A stretch of DNA of 13,184 bases from Clostridia bacterium (GTDB taxonomy: Bacteria > Bacillota > Clostridia > Oscillospirales > Acutalibacteraceae), in NCBI GenBank assembly GCA_900767015.1, contig CAAFXQ010000146.1, forward strand, positions 1 through 13,184. The letters run 5' to 3'. Below are positions 13,155 through 13,184 of the stretch, one piece after another (position 1 is the first letter of the stretch; the number at the start of each line of letters is the position of its first letter). The translations under genes and the position numbers were made by a program. The notes under the pieces are model-generated. The model was not told the origin of the DNA, ran no database searches, and saw only the letters and a program-made list of their open reading frames with translations.

Positions 13155-13184
13155 AGATCGGAAGAGCGTCGTGTAGGGAAAGAG
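13155..13184. other. Illumina adapter read-through (artefact, not genomic)
   Basis: The final 30 bases start AGATCGGAAGAGCGTCGTGT and continue exactly as the reverse complement of the Illumina universal (read 1) adapter. They break the reading frame of the beta subunit and should be trimmed before any annotation. Any open frame running through 13155-13184 is spurious. Confidence 0.97.

Noticed and set aside
12982..13176. 64-codon plus-strand frame at the right end
   Set aside because: It is antisense to the oxidoreductase genes and ends inside the adapter artefact.
1..13184. CRISPR arrays, tRNA or rRNA genes, insertion sequences, phage integration sites
   Set aside because: I looked on both strands and saw no spaced direct repeats, cloverleaf, transposase or terminal inverted repeats that would support any of these.

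Overview
The window looks like a chromosomal fragment from an anaerobic, Gram-positive clostridial bacterium, most likely of the Oscillospirales/Ruminococcus type found in gut metagenomes. The signs are a T-box leader on valS, strong Shine-Dalgarno (SD) sequences, extended -10 promoters, a PadR/HAAS pair, and a 2-oxoacid:ferredoxin oxidoreductase operon next to ilvE. Taxonomy is inferred from these features, not measured. The last 30 bases (13155-13184) match Illumina adapter sequence, so the right end is a contig end and not genome.

Region 1 (1-3213): the start of polA (DNA polymerase I) runs leftward off the edge. It is divergent from valS, which lies behind a complete T-box riboswitch with a legible GUC (Val) specifier, antiterminator and terminator. 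Region 2 (3214-4449): one gene for a secreted or membrane-anchored, probably beta-propeller protein of unknown function. Region 3 (4456-5700, minus strand): a two-gene unit with a repeat-rich cytoplasmic protein of unknown function followed by an ECF sigma factor. No recognisable anti-sigma factor is present. Region 4 (5780-8922, minus strand): a Cys-rich four-helix membrane protein, murD (peptidoglycan precursor synthesis) with its own promoter, and a secreted alpha/beta hydrolase with a hydrophobic C-terminal tail and its own terminator.

Region 5 (9078-11265, plus strand): an apparently self-contained regulatory cassette. A consensus promoter is followed by a 30-bp near-perfect palindrome over the expected transcription start, then a PadR repressor. 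Next is a 522-residue protein with an N-terminal HAAS-like domain, about six membrane helices and a roughly 260-residue extracytoplasmic domain. Just after it lies a 12-codon remnant of a second copy of that protein's N-terminus, then a terminator. This is the best candidate here for an under-described system: a PadR-controlled membrane sensor or stress module that seems to have lost a tandem paralogue.

Region 6 (11315-13154, minus strand): the tail of an oxoacid oxidoreductase beta subunit, its gamma subunit (overlapping by ATGA), a short ATTACGC-type repeat over the stop codon, and ilvE. Together these link branched-chain amino acids, their 2-oxoacids and acyl-CoA/ferredoxin. Most of the window is ordinary housekeeping; the PadR/HAAS cassette, the ECF pair and the Cys-cluster membrane protein are the parts that known families do not fully explain.
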